64,000 nt of DNA from Corallococcus coralloides DSM 2259 (GTDB lineage Bacteria; Myxococcota; Myxococcia; Myxococcales; Myxococcaceae). The DNA is taken from NCBI RefSeq assembly GCF_000255295.1, contig NC_017030.1, forward strand, positions 9,088,328 to 9,152,327, given 5' to 3'. The translations under genes and the position numbers were made by a program. Each line of letters begins with the position of its first letter. Positions within the stretch are counted from its first letter, which is position 1. Below are positions 53,411-61,816 of the stretch, in pieces. The notes below the pieces were generated by a model. The model had not been told where the DNA came from, made no database searches, and saw only the letters and a list, made by a program, of their open reading frames with translations.

Positions 53411-55776
53411 GCGGTCAGTAACCTCGGGACGTCCAGGATGAACACGGGACGACCGCTGCCCAGGATGGTCACGCCGGACAGTCCCGGCAGCAAGTCCAGG
53501 GGGCGGGACAAGGGTTTGAGCACGACTTCCTCCTGCCCCAGGAGGCGATCCACCGCCAGCGCCACCTTGCCGGTGCCGGCGTCGCCCTCCATCACCACGA
53601 AGGGCCGGTAGCCGGGCTTCGGCGTCGCGGGCACGCCCAGGAGCGCCTCCAGCGCGTGCACCGGAAGCAGACCATTGCCGTGCGGCAGCAGGGCCGTCTC
53701 ACGGCTCTTGCTCAGGGATTCCGGATCCGCCTCCGTGGCGCCCACCACCTTGGCGATGGGCAGGCCGAACACCTCTTCCCCTACTTCGACGAGGAGCAGG
53801 TGCACCACGGCGACGGTGAGCGGCAGGCGCAGCGTGAAGGTCGTGCCCCGGCCGCGCTCGCTGTCGATTTCGAGCGTGCCGCCCACGCTCTCCACCACGC
53901 GCTTCACCGCGTCCATGCCCACGCCGCGGCCGGAGATGTCGGTGATGTCCTTGGCGGTGGAGACGCCCGGCAGGCACGACAGGAGGAACGCGTCGCGGTC
54001 CGCCAGGCGGTGGGCGGCGTCCTCGGTGATGAGCCCGCGCTTGAGCGCGGAGGCCTTGAGCTTCGCGGGGTCCATGCCCCGGCCGTCGTCCTCGATGTCG
54101 ATGATGACGCGGTCGCGGGCGCGGCGCACGGTGACGGTGACGCGGCCGCGTGCGGACTTCTTCGCGGCCACCCGCTCCTCCGGGGACTCCAGGCCGTGGT
54201 CGATGCAGTTGCGCAACAGGTGCAGCAGCGGGTCGGCCAGCTCGTCGAGGATGGCGCGGTCGAGCTCGATTTCGGCGCCGGTGATGACCAGCTCCACCTC
54301 GCGCTCCTTGCGGCGGGCGAGGTCGCGCGCGGCGCGGGGCAGCCGGTCGGTGATGAGCGACAGCGGCGTCATGCGCGCGCTCATGACCTTGTCGTGCAGG
54401 TCCTTCACCAGCGTGTGCAGCCGGTAGACGCCCTCCTCCAGCGCGGGGCGCGTGTTCTCCGGCAGCACCTTGCCCACTTCGCGCAGGCGCGCGGTGGCGA
54501 GCATCAGCTCCCCCACCGTGTCGAGGAAGTAGTCGAGCAGCTCCGTGCGCACGCGCACCGTGCGGGAGCCCGCGTCCGCGGTGGCGCGCGCCGGGTCCGA
54601 AGCGGGCGCGACGACGGGGAGCACGGGCGGCTCCGGGACGGCGAGAGCGACGGAGACGACCTCCACCTCCGCCACGTTGCGCAGGGCCGCCTGGATGCCG
54701 GCGTCGCCCACGCCGGTCTCCATGTCCACCTGGATGTAGCCGTCCGGGATGCGGCCGGCCTTGAGCTCCTCCAGGGGCGGGCGCAGGTCCACCAGCGTGC
54801 CCAGGGAGGACAGCCGCTTGTGCACGAGGAACGCGCGCACGCCGGGCACCTGACACGTGGGGGAGATGCGCAGGCGCACCGACCAACGGGGCACGCCGGC
54901 CTTGCCGTCCGCGACGCTGGTCACGGCCTTGAGCCCGGAGGACAGCGCCACCACGGAGGCGGAAGGGTCGTTCTCCGGCACCACCGCCAGGGACCGCGCG
55001 CCTGGGGCGCCGTAGAGGGCATCCGGGCCGCTCAGGTCGCGAGGCGGCATCAGCGTGGCCGGCGGCATCACCGCCAGGGCGGAGGGCACCGCGGTGCTGG
55101 AAGCGCCCGAACCGGAGGCCTCCGGGGTCGAAGGTCCGGCGCTACCGGCTGTGGCGTCCCCCGGGGTCGAAGGCTCGGCTCCGCTCGACGCGGAGGTTCC
55201 CGAGGCCGAAGCCGCGGAGCCGCCCGGCGTCCCCGAACCCGGCGCGGGCCCGGCGGAGCCGCCCGGCGTCCCCGAACCCGAGGCCCCCGAAGGGCCCTCG
55301 CCGCCTCCCGAGCCCTCCCCGTCATCTCCGGACGGGGTCGCGGGCTTGAGTACGTTGACGTGGGCCACGCGGGTCGCGGCGGGGGCGTGGCCGGTGAGCG
55401 ACTGCACGCGGGTGCCCAGTTGCTTGAGCAACCCCTCGGCCAGCTCCGGTTCGCGGTTGGACGAGACGGCGCGCACCTGGGCCGTGAGCGTGTCCGTGGC
55501 GCTCAGCAGCAGGTCCACCAGGTCCCGGTCCAGGAGCTTGCGGTCCTGCCGCACCGCGTCCACCAGGTCCTCCACCCGGTGCGCCAGCATCGCGATGGGC
55601 TCGAAGCCCATGGACGACGCCATGCCCTTCACCGAGTGGGCGTGCCGGAACATCGAGTCCACGGTGCTGGCGGTGGCCTCGCGCTCCAGCTCCACGAGGT
55701 CCCGTCCGAGCGCCTCCAGGTGCTCGGTGGCCTCCGAGATGAAGAGGCCCAGGTACCGGGACATGTCCATCGTCAT
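53407..55776 (-). CDS. difE: CheA-type histidine kinase (DifE-like)
   Basis: 789 aa. P1 domain with phospho-His47 (HAHSVKGMASSMG), a long Gly/Pro/Ser-rich linker, a P2-like segment (~300-390), dimerisation helices (LLDYFLDTVGELMLATARLREVGK), the HATPase (N box HLLRNCIDHGLESPEERVAAKK, G1 IEDDGRGMD, G2 GRGVGMDAV), and a C-terminal CheW-like domain (VVHLLLVEVGEEVFGLPIAKV). GGAGGTG precedes the ATG. The central kinase of the chemosensory array. Confidence 0.93.
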   Translation of the reverse strand: MTMDMSRYLGLFISEATEHLEALGRDLVELEREATASTVDSMFRHAHSVKGMASSMGFEPIAMLAHRVEDLVDAVRQDRKLLDRDLVDLLLSATDTLTAQVRAVSSNREPELAEGLLKQLGTRVQSLTGHAPAATRVAHVNVLKPATPSGDDGEGSGGGEGPSGASGSGTPGGSAGPAPGSGTPGGSAASASGTSASSGAEPSTPGDATAGSAGPSTPEASGSGASSTAVPSALAVMPPATLMPPRDLSGPDALYGAPGARSLAVVPENDPSASVVALSSGLKAVTSVADGKAGVPRWSVRLRISPTCQVPGVRAFLVHKRLSSLGTLVDLRPPLEELKAGRIPDGYIQVDMETGVGDAGIQAALRNVAEVEVVSVALAVPEPPVLPVVAPASDPARATADAGSRTVRVRTELLDYFLDTVGELMLATARLREVGKVLPENTRPALEEGVYRLHTLVKDLHDKVMSARMTPLSLITDRLPRAARDLARRKEREVELVITGAEIELDRAILDELADPLLHLLRNCIDHGLESPEERVAAKKSARGRVTVTVRRARDRVIIDIEDDGRGMDPAKLKASALKRGLITEDAAHRLADRDAFLLSCLPGVSTAKDITDISGRGVGMDAVKRVVESVGGTLEIDSERGRGTTFTLRLPLTVAVVHLLLVEVGEEVFGLPIAKVVGATEADPESLSKSRETALLPHGNGLLPVHALEALLGVPATPKPGYRPFVVMEGDAGTGKVALAVDRLLGQEEVVLKPLSRPLDLLPGLSGVTILGSGRPVFILDVPRLLTA
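55214..55300. repeat. 39-bp direct repeat in CheA linker
   Basis: CCGCCCGGCGTCCCCGAACC occurs at 55220 and again 39 bp further on, encoding a 13-residue GSGTPGGSAGPAP-type unit in the flexible linker between P1 and P2-like domains. Confidence 0.7.
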
Positions 55777-55844
55777 GACCCGGCACCTCCTTCACAGGCG
55801 GACAGGGCCGCGACCCGGGCGGCAGCGGCCCCGTGTGCGCCGAT

Positions 55845-56213
55845 TCAGGCCTCGCCCAGCACCTTCTTGACGACCGCCAGCACGTCCTCCGCCCGGAACG
55901 GCTTGACGATGAAGTCCGAGGCGCCTGCCTCGATGGCCTCCATCACCAGGCTCTCCTGCCCGAGCGCCGAGCACATGATGACGACCGCGCTGCTGTCGGC
56001 CTTGATGATTTCCCGCGTGGCCTCAATGCCACTCTTGAAGGGCATCACGATGTCCATCGTCGTGAGGTCCGGCTTCAACTCCTTGAACTTCTCCACGGCC
56101 TCCAGGCCGTTGGCCGCCTCACCGACGACCTCGAACCCTCCAGACGCAAAGATGTCCTTGATCATGTTGCGCATGAAGATGGCGTCGTCGACGACCAGCA
56201 CCCGCTTAGCCAT
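55845..56213 (-). CDS. difD: CheY-type response regulator (DifD-like)
   Basis: 122 aa, single receiver domain. Acid pocket Asp9/Asp10, phospho-acceptor Asp54 (TTMDIVMP), Ser82 in MCSALG in place of Thr, Lys104 in FIVKPF. No output domain. Target of the adjacent CheA-type kinase; in the Dif system DifD acts as a phosphate sink for DifE. Confidence 0.93.
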   Translation of the reverse strand: MAKRVLVVDDAIFMRNMIKDIFASGGFEVVGEAANGLEAVEKFKELKPDLTTMDIVMPFKSGIEATREIIKADSSAVVIMCSALGQESLVMEAIEAGASDFIVKPFRAEDVLAVVKKVLGEA

Positions 56214-56284
56214 GTGAAGAACTCCGCCTCCGTTTCAGGCCTAGAGGGAGCGCACCCTATCACCGGCCGTTTCCGGGGGGCTAC

Positions 56285-56707
56285 TCACTTGGAGGGAGTG
56301 AACAAGGCAACGACCGCCGCATCAAGTCCTTCCGGATCCAGCACGGTCACTCCCAGACCGCCCAGGCGGGCAACGCCGCGAACCGCGGGCATGACCTTGC
56401 CCGGCGCGGCGCTGACGCGCTCCACCGCCTCGATGCCGTCCACGTCCGTCACCAGGAGGCCCAAATCCCTGCGACCCCGGTCCAGTAGCACGACCCGGCA
56501 CAGGGGCGTGGGACCTTCTGGCAGGTGGAGCAACTGGCGCAGCTCCACCACCGTCACCACCCGGCCCCGCAGGTTCATCACCCCGGTGATGGCGGCGGGG
56601 GCCCGCGGTACACGGGTGTAGCGCTCCGGGGGGACGACGACCTCCCGGACGGCCGACAAGGGCAACCCGTAGCGTTCCTTCTCGACCCGGAAGATGACGT
56701 GCCGCAC
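56285..56707 (-). CDS. difC: CheW-type coupling protein (DifC-like)
   Basis: 140 aa. Single CheW domain: FRVEKERYGLPLSAVREVVVP, APAAITGVMNLRGRVVTVVEL (conserved NxRG), LLVTDVDGIEAVERV. Links the chemoreceptor to the kinase. GTG start. Confidence 0.9.
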   Translation of the reverse strand: MRHVIFRVEKERYGLPLSAVREVVVPPERYTRVPRAPAAITGVMNLRGRVVTVVELRQLLHLPEGPTPLCRVVLLDRGRRDLGLLVTDVDGIEAVERVSAAPGKVMPAVRGVARLGGLGVTVLDPEGLDAAVVALFTPSK

Positions 56708-56755
56708 GGTGAGGGCCCTTGTGCCGGAAGGCGGCTAAAGGCGGGGGATGGGGGC

Positions 56756-58129
56756 TCAGGGCCCCAGGCGGAAGCTGCGCACCACGCTCTGCAGCTCCAC
56801 GGAGAGGTTGGTCAGCTCGCTCGCCAGCGACGTCATCCGCGACACCGCGGCCGTCTGCTCCTGGATGACGGCCTGGATGGCCTCCGTGGAGCTGGCGTTG
56901 TTCTTCGCCACGAGCTTGATCTCCTCGATGGCCTTCACCATCTCCTCGCTGCCCTTCATCTGGTCGCGGGTGCTGTCGGAGATGAGCGTCACCTTCTCCG
57001 CGCCCTTGCGGGCCGTGTCGGTGATGGCCCCCATGGAGCGCATGATGTCGGTGAGGTCCTCACGGCCTTCCGCCAGCTCCGCGATGCCTTCCTTCATGGC
57101 GCTGACGACGGAGGTGGACTGGCCGGAGATGTCGCGCGCCAGGCGGGAAATCTGCTCCGCGGAGCGGCCCGCGCTCTCCGCCAGCTTGCGCACCTCATCC
57201 GCCACCACCGCGAAGCCGCGGCCGTACTCGCCCGCGCGCGCCGCTTCGATGGTGGCGTTGAGGGCCAGGAGGTTCGTCTGCTGCGCCACCTGGGTGATGG
57301 CGTCGACGATCTTCGAGATCTCCTGCGTCTTCTCTCCGAAGGCGAAGACCTGCTGGCTGGCGGACTCGATGCGGTTGAAGACCTTCTTCACCTTGTCGCC
57401 CGCGAGCCGCGCCGCCTTGGAGCCGTCCTCCGCGCTGCTGCTGGTCTCCGCGGACGTGCGGGCCGCGTCCAGGGCGCTGGCCGCCGTGCGCTGGATGCTG
57501 CCGGCCATCTCCGTGATGACCTTGGAGGCCTGGGACACCAGCTGCGACTGGGTCTCCGCGCCGCTGGCGATCTTCTCCATCGACGAGCCCACCTCCTCCG
57601 TGGACCCGTTGACGTTCTCCGCGCTGCGCTGGAGGTCGATGGCCGTATCCGCCACGCTCTTGGCGGTGTCTTGAATCTTGCCCACCAGCTCGCGCAGGTT
57701 CTCCTGCATGCGGGAGATGGCGCCCGTCAGCTCGTCGATTTCGTCGCGGGTGCTGTGCACCTCCGCGGCCACGGGCTTGGACAGGTCACCCTGCGAGATT
57801 TCGAAGGCGGAGCGGCTGAGCACCTTCACGCGGGTGACGCGCGCCAGCAGCGACGGCAGGAACGTGGCGCCGCCGAAGGTGATGAGCACACCCACGCCCA
57901 CCCGGATGATGAAGCTCCAGCGGCCCCAGGACGCGTCGAAGAGGCTCTCCGTGCAGAGCAGCCACGTGCCCAGCAGCAGGCCCAGCAGGATGTAGCCGGT
58001 GGTGATCTTCCGGTGCAGGGACTGCTCGCGGACCACCTTGGGGCCCTCGACAGCGCGCAGCAGTCGCTGCACCGGCTCGCGTCGGGGGGTGAGGCCAGAG
58101 GACGGGTCGTCGCGAAGGGGGCGGCGCAC
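56756..58129 (-). CDS. difA: Methyl-accepting chemotaxis-type receptor (DifA-like)
   Basis: 457 aa. Two closely spaced membrane helices (~47-65 and ~75-95) with only a very short outer loop, a HAMP region ([18 protein letters not shown]), and a full signalling coiled coil whose hairpin tip reads [36 protein letters not shown]. The lack of an outer sensor domain is the DifA pattern, so it is likely to take input from partners such as pili. Adaptation sites cannot be read reliably, and no CheR/CheB is present. GTG start. Confidence 0.9.
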   Translation of the reverse strand: MRRPLRDDPSSGLTPRREPVQRLLRAVEGPKVVREQSLHRKITTGYILLGLLLGTWLLCTESLFDASWGRWSFIIRVGVGVLITFGGATFLPSLLARVTRVKVLSRSAFEISQGDLSKPVAAEVHSTRDEIDELTGAISRMQENLRELVGKIQDTAKSVADTAIDLQRSAENVNGSTEEVGSSMEKIASGAETQSQLVSQASKVITEMAGSIQRTAASALDAARTSAETSSSAEDGSKAARLAGDKVKKVFNRIESASQQVFAFGEKTQEISKIVDAITQVAQQTNLLALNATIEAARAGEYGRGFAVVADEVRKLAESAGRSAEQISRLARDISGQSTSVVSAMKEGIAELAEGREDLTDIMRSMGAITDTARKGAEKVTLISDSTRDQMKGSEEMVKAIEEIKLVAKNNASSTEAIQAVIQEQTAAVSRMTSLASELTNLSVELQSVVRSFRLGP

Positions 58130-58167
58130 GGGGTGCTTTCAGCGGGAGGGGCGGAAAACAGCCCAGG

Positions 58168-58197
58168 GGTTTAGCCTTGCTGTCCGGTACGGGTCAA
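58168..58197 (-). promoter_or_regulatory. Possible promoter of the dif-like operon
   Basis: TTGACC (58197-58192), 18-bp spacer, TAAACC (58173-58168). The -35 box overlaps the stop codon of the upstream thiL gene, which suggests a promoter separate from thiL. The -10 is a weak match. Confidence 0.4.
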
Positions 58198-59156
58198 TCA
58201 TCCGGCCGGATCTGCCTGCCTGTCCGGGTGAAGTGATCGAATCCCGCTGGAGGGGTCAGAAGATGCCCCCCTGCGTCTCGGATTCGCAACGTCCGCTCCC
58301 GGGTGAGCACGCCCATGCGCGTCACCTCCTGCCCGGCGCGGGCACACGCGCGCTCGAACGCCTGCATGCGTGAAGGTGGGACGGCGAGCAGCAGCTCGTA
58401 GTCCTCCCCTCCCCGCAGGGCACCCTCCGGCCCCAGCGCCGCGCGCACGGCGGGCGACAAGGGGAGCCGTTCCAGCTCCAGCTCCACGCCCACCCGGGAC
58501 GCGGCGCACAGGTGGCCCAGGTCCTGCGCCAGTCCATCCGACACGTCCATTCCGGCGGAGGCGAAGCGCGCGGCCAGCTTCCCCAGGGCGATGCGGGGCT
58601 CGGGGCGGCGCTGGCGCTTCACGGCCGCGCCCCGCCGGACGCCGGCCTGGAGGTGCTGGAGTCCCAGGCGCGCGTCGCCCAGCGTGCCGGAGACATAGAG
58701 GAGGTCTCCAGGCCGGGCGCCCGCGCGGGTGAGGGGCGCGTGGGACAGCTCGCCGGTGACGGTGAGGGTGACGGACACCTCGCGCGCGGAGGTGAAGTTG
58801 CCGCCCACGAGCATGATGCGGTGGGCCTTCGCGAGCGCGGCCATGCCCCGGCCCATGGCGGACAGTTCGCGGGCGGGGAAGTCCCGGGGCAGCGCGAGCG
58901 CGCAGACGAACCAGCGCGGCGTGGCGCCCATGGCGGCCAGGTCCGACAGGTTCACCGCGAGCGCCTTGTGGCCGATGTCCGCGGCGGAGAACGTCGCGCG
59001 GGTGAAGTGCACGTCCTCCACCACGGCGTCGGTGGTGACGCACAGCGCGCCCCTGGACGGAGCGAGCACGGCGCAGTCGTCTCCCGGGCCCACCGGCACC
59101 CGCGCGCGCGGGAAGCAGGCGAGGAAGCGTTGGATGAGGTCGAACTCGCCGGGCAT
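58194..59156 (-). CDS. thiL: Thiamine-monophosphate kinase ThiL
   Basis: 320 aa. Makes thiamine diphosphate from the monophosphate, the last step of the pathway. AIR-synthase fold motifs: VGPGDDCAVL, TTDAVVEDVHF, AVNLSDLAAMGA, VGGNFTSA, GMDVSDGLAQDLGHLC, GGEDYELLLA. ATG 59156 (MPGEFDLIQRFL) fits the family start; upstream in-frame sequence is not conserved-looking. Divergent from the aquaporin-type gene. Confidence 0.93.
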   Translation of the reverse strand: MPGEFDLIQRFLACFPRARVPVGPGDDCAVLAPSRGALCVTTDAVVEDVHFTRATFSAADIGHKALAVNLSDLAAMGATPRWFVCALALPRDFPARELSAMGRGMAALAKAHRIMLVGGNFTSAREVSVTLTVTGELSHAPLTRAGARPGDLLYVSGTLGDARLGLQHLQAGVRRGAAVKRQRRPEPRIALGKLAARFASAGMDVSDGLAQDLGHLCAASRVGVELELERLPLSPAVRAALGPEGALRGGEDYELLLAVPPSRMQAFERACARAGQEVTRMGVLTRERTLRIRDAGGHLLTPPAGFDHFTRTGRQIRPDD

Positions 59157-59294
59157 GGCGGCACTGAAGACCACGCTCGCGGCGGGGGACGCAATGACGA
59201 CCCGCGAACGGGCGGGCGGGATGGGGGCTCGTGGCGTTGACGGTGTCGGACCGCCCAGGCATAGGACTGAGGAGTGCCCTCTTCCTCCACACCC

Positions 59295-60407
59295 ATGGAC
59301 CTGCGCCGCCGGCTGGTGACGGAAGCGCTGGGGTGTGGGCTGCTGGTGGTGGCGCTGGAGGGGTCGCACCACGTCGCGGAGCACCTGGGCGCGAGCGCCA
59401 CGGAGGGACGCCTCTTCATGTCCCTGTCCTGCGGCGCGGTGCTGGCGTGCCTCTTGTGGGTGCTGCGGCCGCTGTCGGGCGCGCATCTGAATCCGGCGCT
59501 CACCTTCGCGGACGCGCTGGGAGACCGCACGCCCTGGCGCGAGGTGCCGCTGTACGCGCTGGCGCAGCTGTCCGGCAGCCTGGTGGGGCGGCTCGTCGCG
59601 CACCGCATGTGCAATGAACCGCTGCTGCTGACGGCGAAGACGCCCGCGGCGGACGGGGCGCGGTTCCTCACGGAGATGGTGGCCACGTTCGGGCTGCTGG
59701 TGGTGGTGCGGGGCTGCGTGCGCACGCGCCCGTCAGCGACGCCGTTGGCCATCGCGGGGTACGTGGCCGCGACGGTGTGGTTCACGGACTCGCGCTCGCT
59801 GGCGAACCCGGCGCTGGTGCTGGCGCGAGCGGCCAGCGCTCACGTGGGAGTGATGAGCCCGTGGGAGGTGGAGTCCTTCGTCGCGGCGCAGCTGCTGGGC
59901 GCGGCGCTGGCGGTGTTCCTCTTCCGGTGGCTGCTGGGCGGCACGCCGCGGCCCGCTCCCACGGCCGTGGAGACCGTCGTCTTCGAGTGCGCGGAAGCAG
60001 GGCCCGCGCATCTGGCCGCCGCCCTCTTCAACACGCTGGCGCACCCGGACCGGGCGCGAGCGGTGGTGTCGCCGCCGCCGGGCTCGGGGCTGGATGACGG
60101 GCCGCCGCCCGCCGTGGAGGCGCTGATGCGTGAGGCGAACCTGCGCGCCGCGCCCCTGCGCGACCGGACCGTGCCCGCATCGCACTACGTCCTCATCGAC
60201 GTCGCGGGCCACGCCCCGGGCATGGATGCACGCGTGCGCGAGCGATGGTCGCTGCCCTCGCTGTCGCTGACGGACGAGGCCGGAGTGAAGGCGCTCCAGG
60301 CGGCGCTGCGGCCCCGGCTGCATCAGCTCCTGGCAAGACAGGGCTGGGAGCGGCTGCACGTCATCAGCGGCGGCCCCGCGCCCGAAGGCCCTCGCGCCCT
60401 CACCTGA
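59295..60407 (+). CDS. MIP/aquaporin channel fused to degenerate ArsC-like domain
   Basis: 370 aa. Residues 1-212 form a six-helix aquaporin-fold channel with both NPA motifs (SGAHLNPALTF at 66-68; SLANPALVLARA at 171-173). Residues ~227-370 look like low-molecular-weight phosphatase/arsenate reductase (VFECAEAGPAHLAAALFNTLAHPDRARAV), but the CX5R loop has no Arg (Ala238), so catalysis is not expected. Aquaporins fused to ArsC are known in arsenic detoxification. GTG 59274 is the alternative start. Confidence 0.8.
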   Translation: MDLRRRLVTEALGCGLLVVALEGSHHVAEHLGASATEGRLFMSLSCGAVLACLLWVLRPLSGAHLNPALTFADALGDRTPWREVPLYALAQLSGSLVGRLVAHRMCNEPLLLTAKTPAADGARFLTEMVATFGLLVVVRGCVRTRPSATPLAIAGYVAATVWFTDSRSLANPALVLARAASAHVGVMSPWEVESFVAAQLLGAALAVFLFRWLLGGTPRPAPTAVETVVFECAEAGPAHLAAALFNTLAHPDRARAVVSPPPGSGLDDGPPPAVEALMREANLRAAPLRDRTVPASHYVLIDVAGHAPGMDARVRERWSLPSLSLTDEAGVKALQAALRPRLHQLLARQGWERLHVISGGPAPEGPRALT

Positions 60408-60487
60408 CGCGGGCCCCTTGCGCGTGACGGGATGCGGCGTTGACGTCCGCCCGACAGGCGAGCAGAGAGAGGGGAGAGGGATTTCGC

Positions 60488-61813
60488 ATGATGGAAGGAC
60501 TGCCCCCCGTCGTTTCCTGGCCGCCACTGCAGACGCTGATGCGACTGACGCTCGCGCTCGCGGTGGGGCTGTTCGTCGGGCTGGAGCGCGAGTGGCGCGG
60601 CAAGGAGGCCGGCCTGCGCACGTTCGGCTTCGCGGCGCTGCTGGGTGGCATGGGCGGCCTGTTGGGCCCGAACTTCGCGCTGCTCAGCCTCGCGCTGCTG
60701 GGCGTGCTGCTGTGCTTCCTCAACTGGCAGTCCCTGCGCGCCAACGGCGGCGCGGAGCTGACCACGTCCGCCGCGCTGCTCGTCACGGGCTTCACCGGCG
60801 TGCTGTGCGGCCTGGGCCATACGGTGACGCCCGCGGCGGTGGGCGTGACGACGGCGGGCCTGCTCGCGTGGAAGGAGCGGATGGCCACCTTCAGCCATAA
60901 AATCACCGCCGAGGAGCTGCGCAGCGCCATCCTGCTCGCCATCCTCGCCTTCGCCATCTACCCGGTGCTGCCCGCGCAGCCGGTGGACCCGTGGGGCCTC
61001 ATTGAGCCGCGCGCCGCGTGGGTGACCGTCATCCTCATCGCGGCCATCGGCTTCGTGAACTACCTGCTGTGGAAGATGTTCGGCACGCACGGCGTGGAGG
61101 TGACGGGGTTCCTGGGCGGGCTCGTCAACAGCACCGTCACCGTGGCGGAGCTGGCCAACCGCGTGCGCGAGACGTCCGGCCGGCTGCTCGACGTGGCCTA
61201 CCGGGGCGTGATGCTGGCCACCGCCGCCATGGCGCTGCGCAATGCCGTGTTGCTGGGGCTGCTCTCCTTCCGCGCGCTGGTGGACTCCGCCATCCCGCTG
61301 GTCCTCATCCTCCTGTCCAGCACGGGCCTGGCGCTGGTGCGCTCGCGCGTGGAGGCCACGCCCGGCGCCGAGCCTCCCGCCCTGCCCCTCAAGTCGCCCT
61401 TCTCGCTGCCGTCCGCGCTGAAGTTCGGCCTCATCTTCCTGGCGCTCCAGGTGGTGGGCACCGTGGGCCAGACGCTCCTGGGCCGCTGGGGCTTCTACGC
61501 GGTGAGCGCCGTGGGCGGCCTGGTGTCCAGCGCGTCCGCGGTGGCGTCCGCCGCGTCGCTGTGCGCCAACGGCACCATCTCCCCCACGACGGCCGGAGTG
61601 GGCGCCATCATCGCGTCGCTCGCCAGCGCCGCCATCAACTTCATCCTCGTGGCGCGCGTGTCGGAGCAGCGCTCGCTCACGCTGCGGCTGGGCCGCGCGC
61701 TGGGCGTGGTGATGCTGCTGGGGCTCGTGGGCGCGCTCGTGCAGACGCGGCTGCCGGAGTTCCTTCCGAACACCCCGGGCAGCCCGGGGCTCATCGAGCC
61801 CCACCAGCCCTGA
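60488..61813 (+). CDS. MgtC/SapB + DUF4010 membrane protein
   Basis: 441 aa with about 12 hydrophobic segments. The MgtC/SapB-type start (LALAVGLFVGLEREWRGKEAGLRTFGF) is followed by the DUF4010 half (GFLGGLVNSTVTVAELANRVRE, VGGLVSSASAVASAASL). Members are thought to affect magnesium or membrane homeostasis; the direct function is not known. Strong GAGGGGAGAGGG upstream of ATG 60488. Convergent with the next kinase, stops 3 nt apart. Confidence 0.88.
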   Translation: MMEGLPPVVSWPPLQTLMRLTLALAVGLFVGLEREWRGKEAGLRTFGFAALLGGMGGLLGPNFALLSLALLGVLLCFLNWQSLRANGGAELTTSAALLVTGFTGVLCGLGHTVTPAAVGVTTAGLLAWKERMATFSHKITAEELRSAILLAILAFAIYPVLPAQPVDPWGLIEPRAAWVTVILIAAIGFVNYLLWKMFGTHGVEVTGFLGGLVNSTVTVAELANRVRETSGRLLDVAYRGVMLATAAMALRNAVLLGLLSFRALVDSAIPLVLILLSSTGLALVRSRVEATPGAEPPALPLKSPFSLPSALKFGLIFLALQVVGTVGQTLLGRWGFYAVSAVGGLVSSASAVASAASLCANGTISPTTAGVGAIIASLASAAINFILVARVSEQRSLTLRLGRALGVVMLLGLVGALVQTRLPEFLPNTPGSPGLIEPHQP

Positions 61814-61816
61814 CCG

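Noticed and set aside
53407-58129. Missing cheR/cheB as a sign of a truncated operon
   Set aside because: The Dif pathway of Myxococcus is likewise without its own CheR/CheB, so the absence is expected rather than a deletion.
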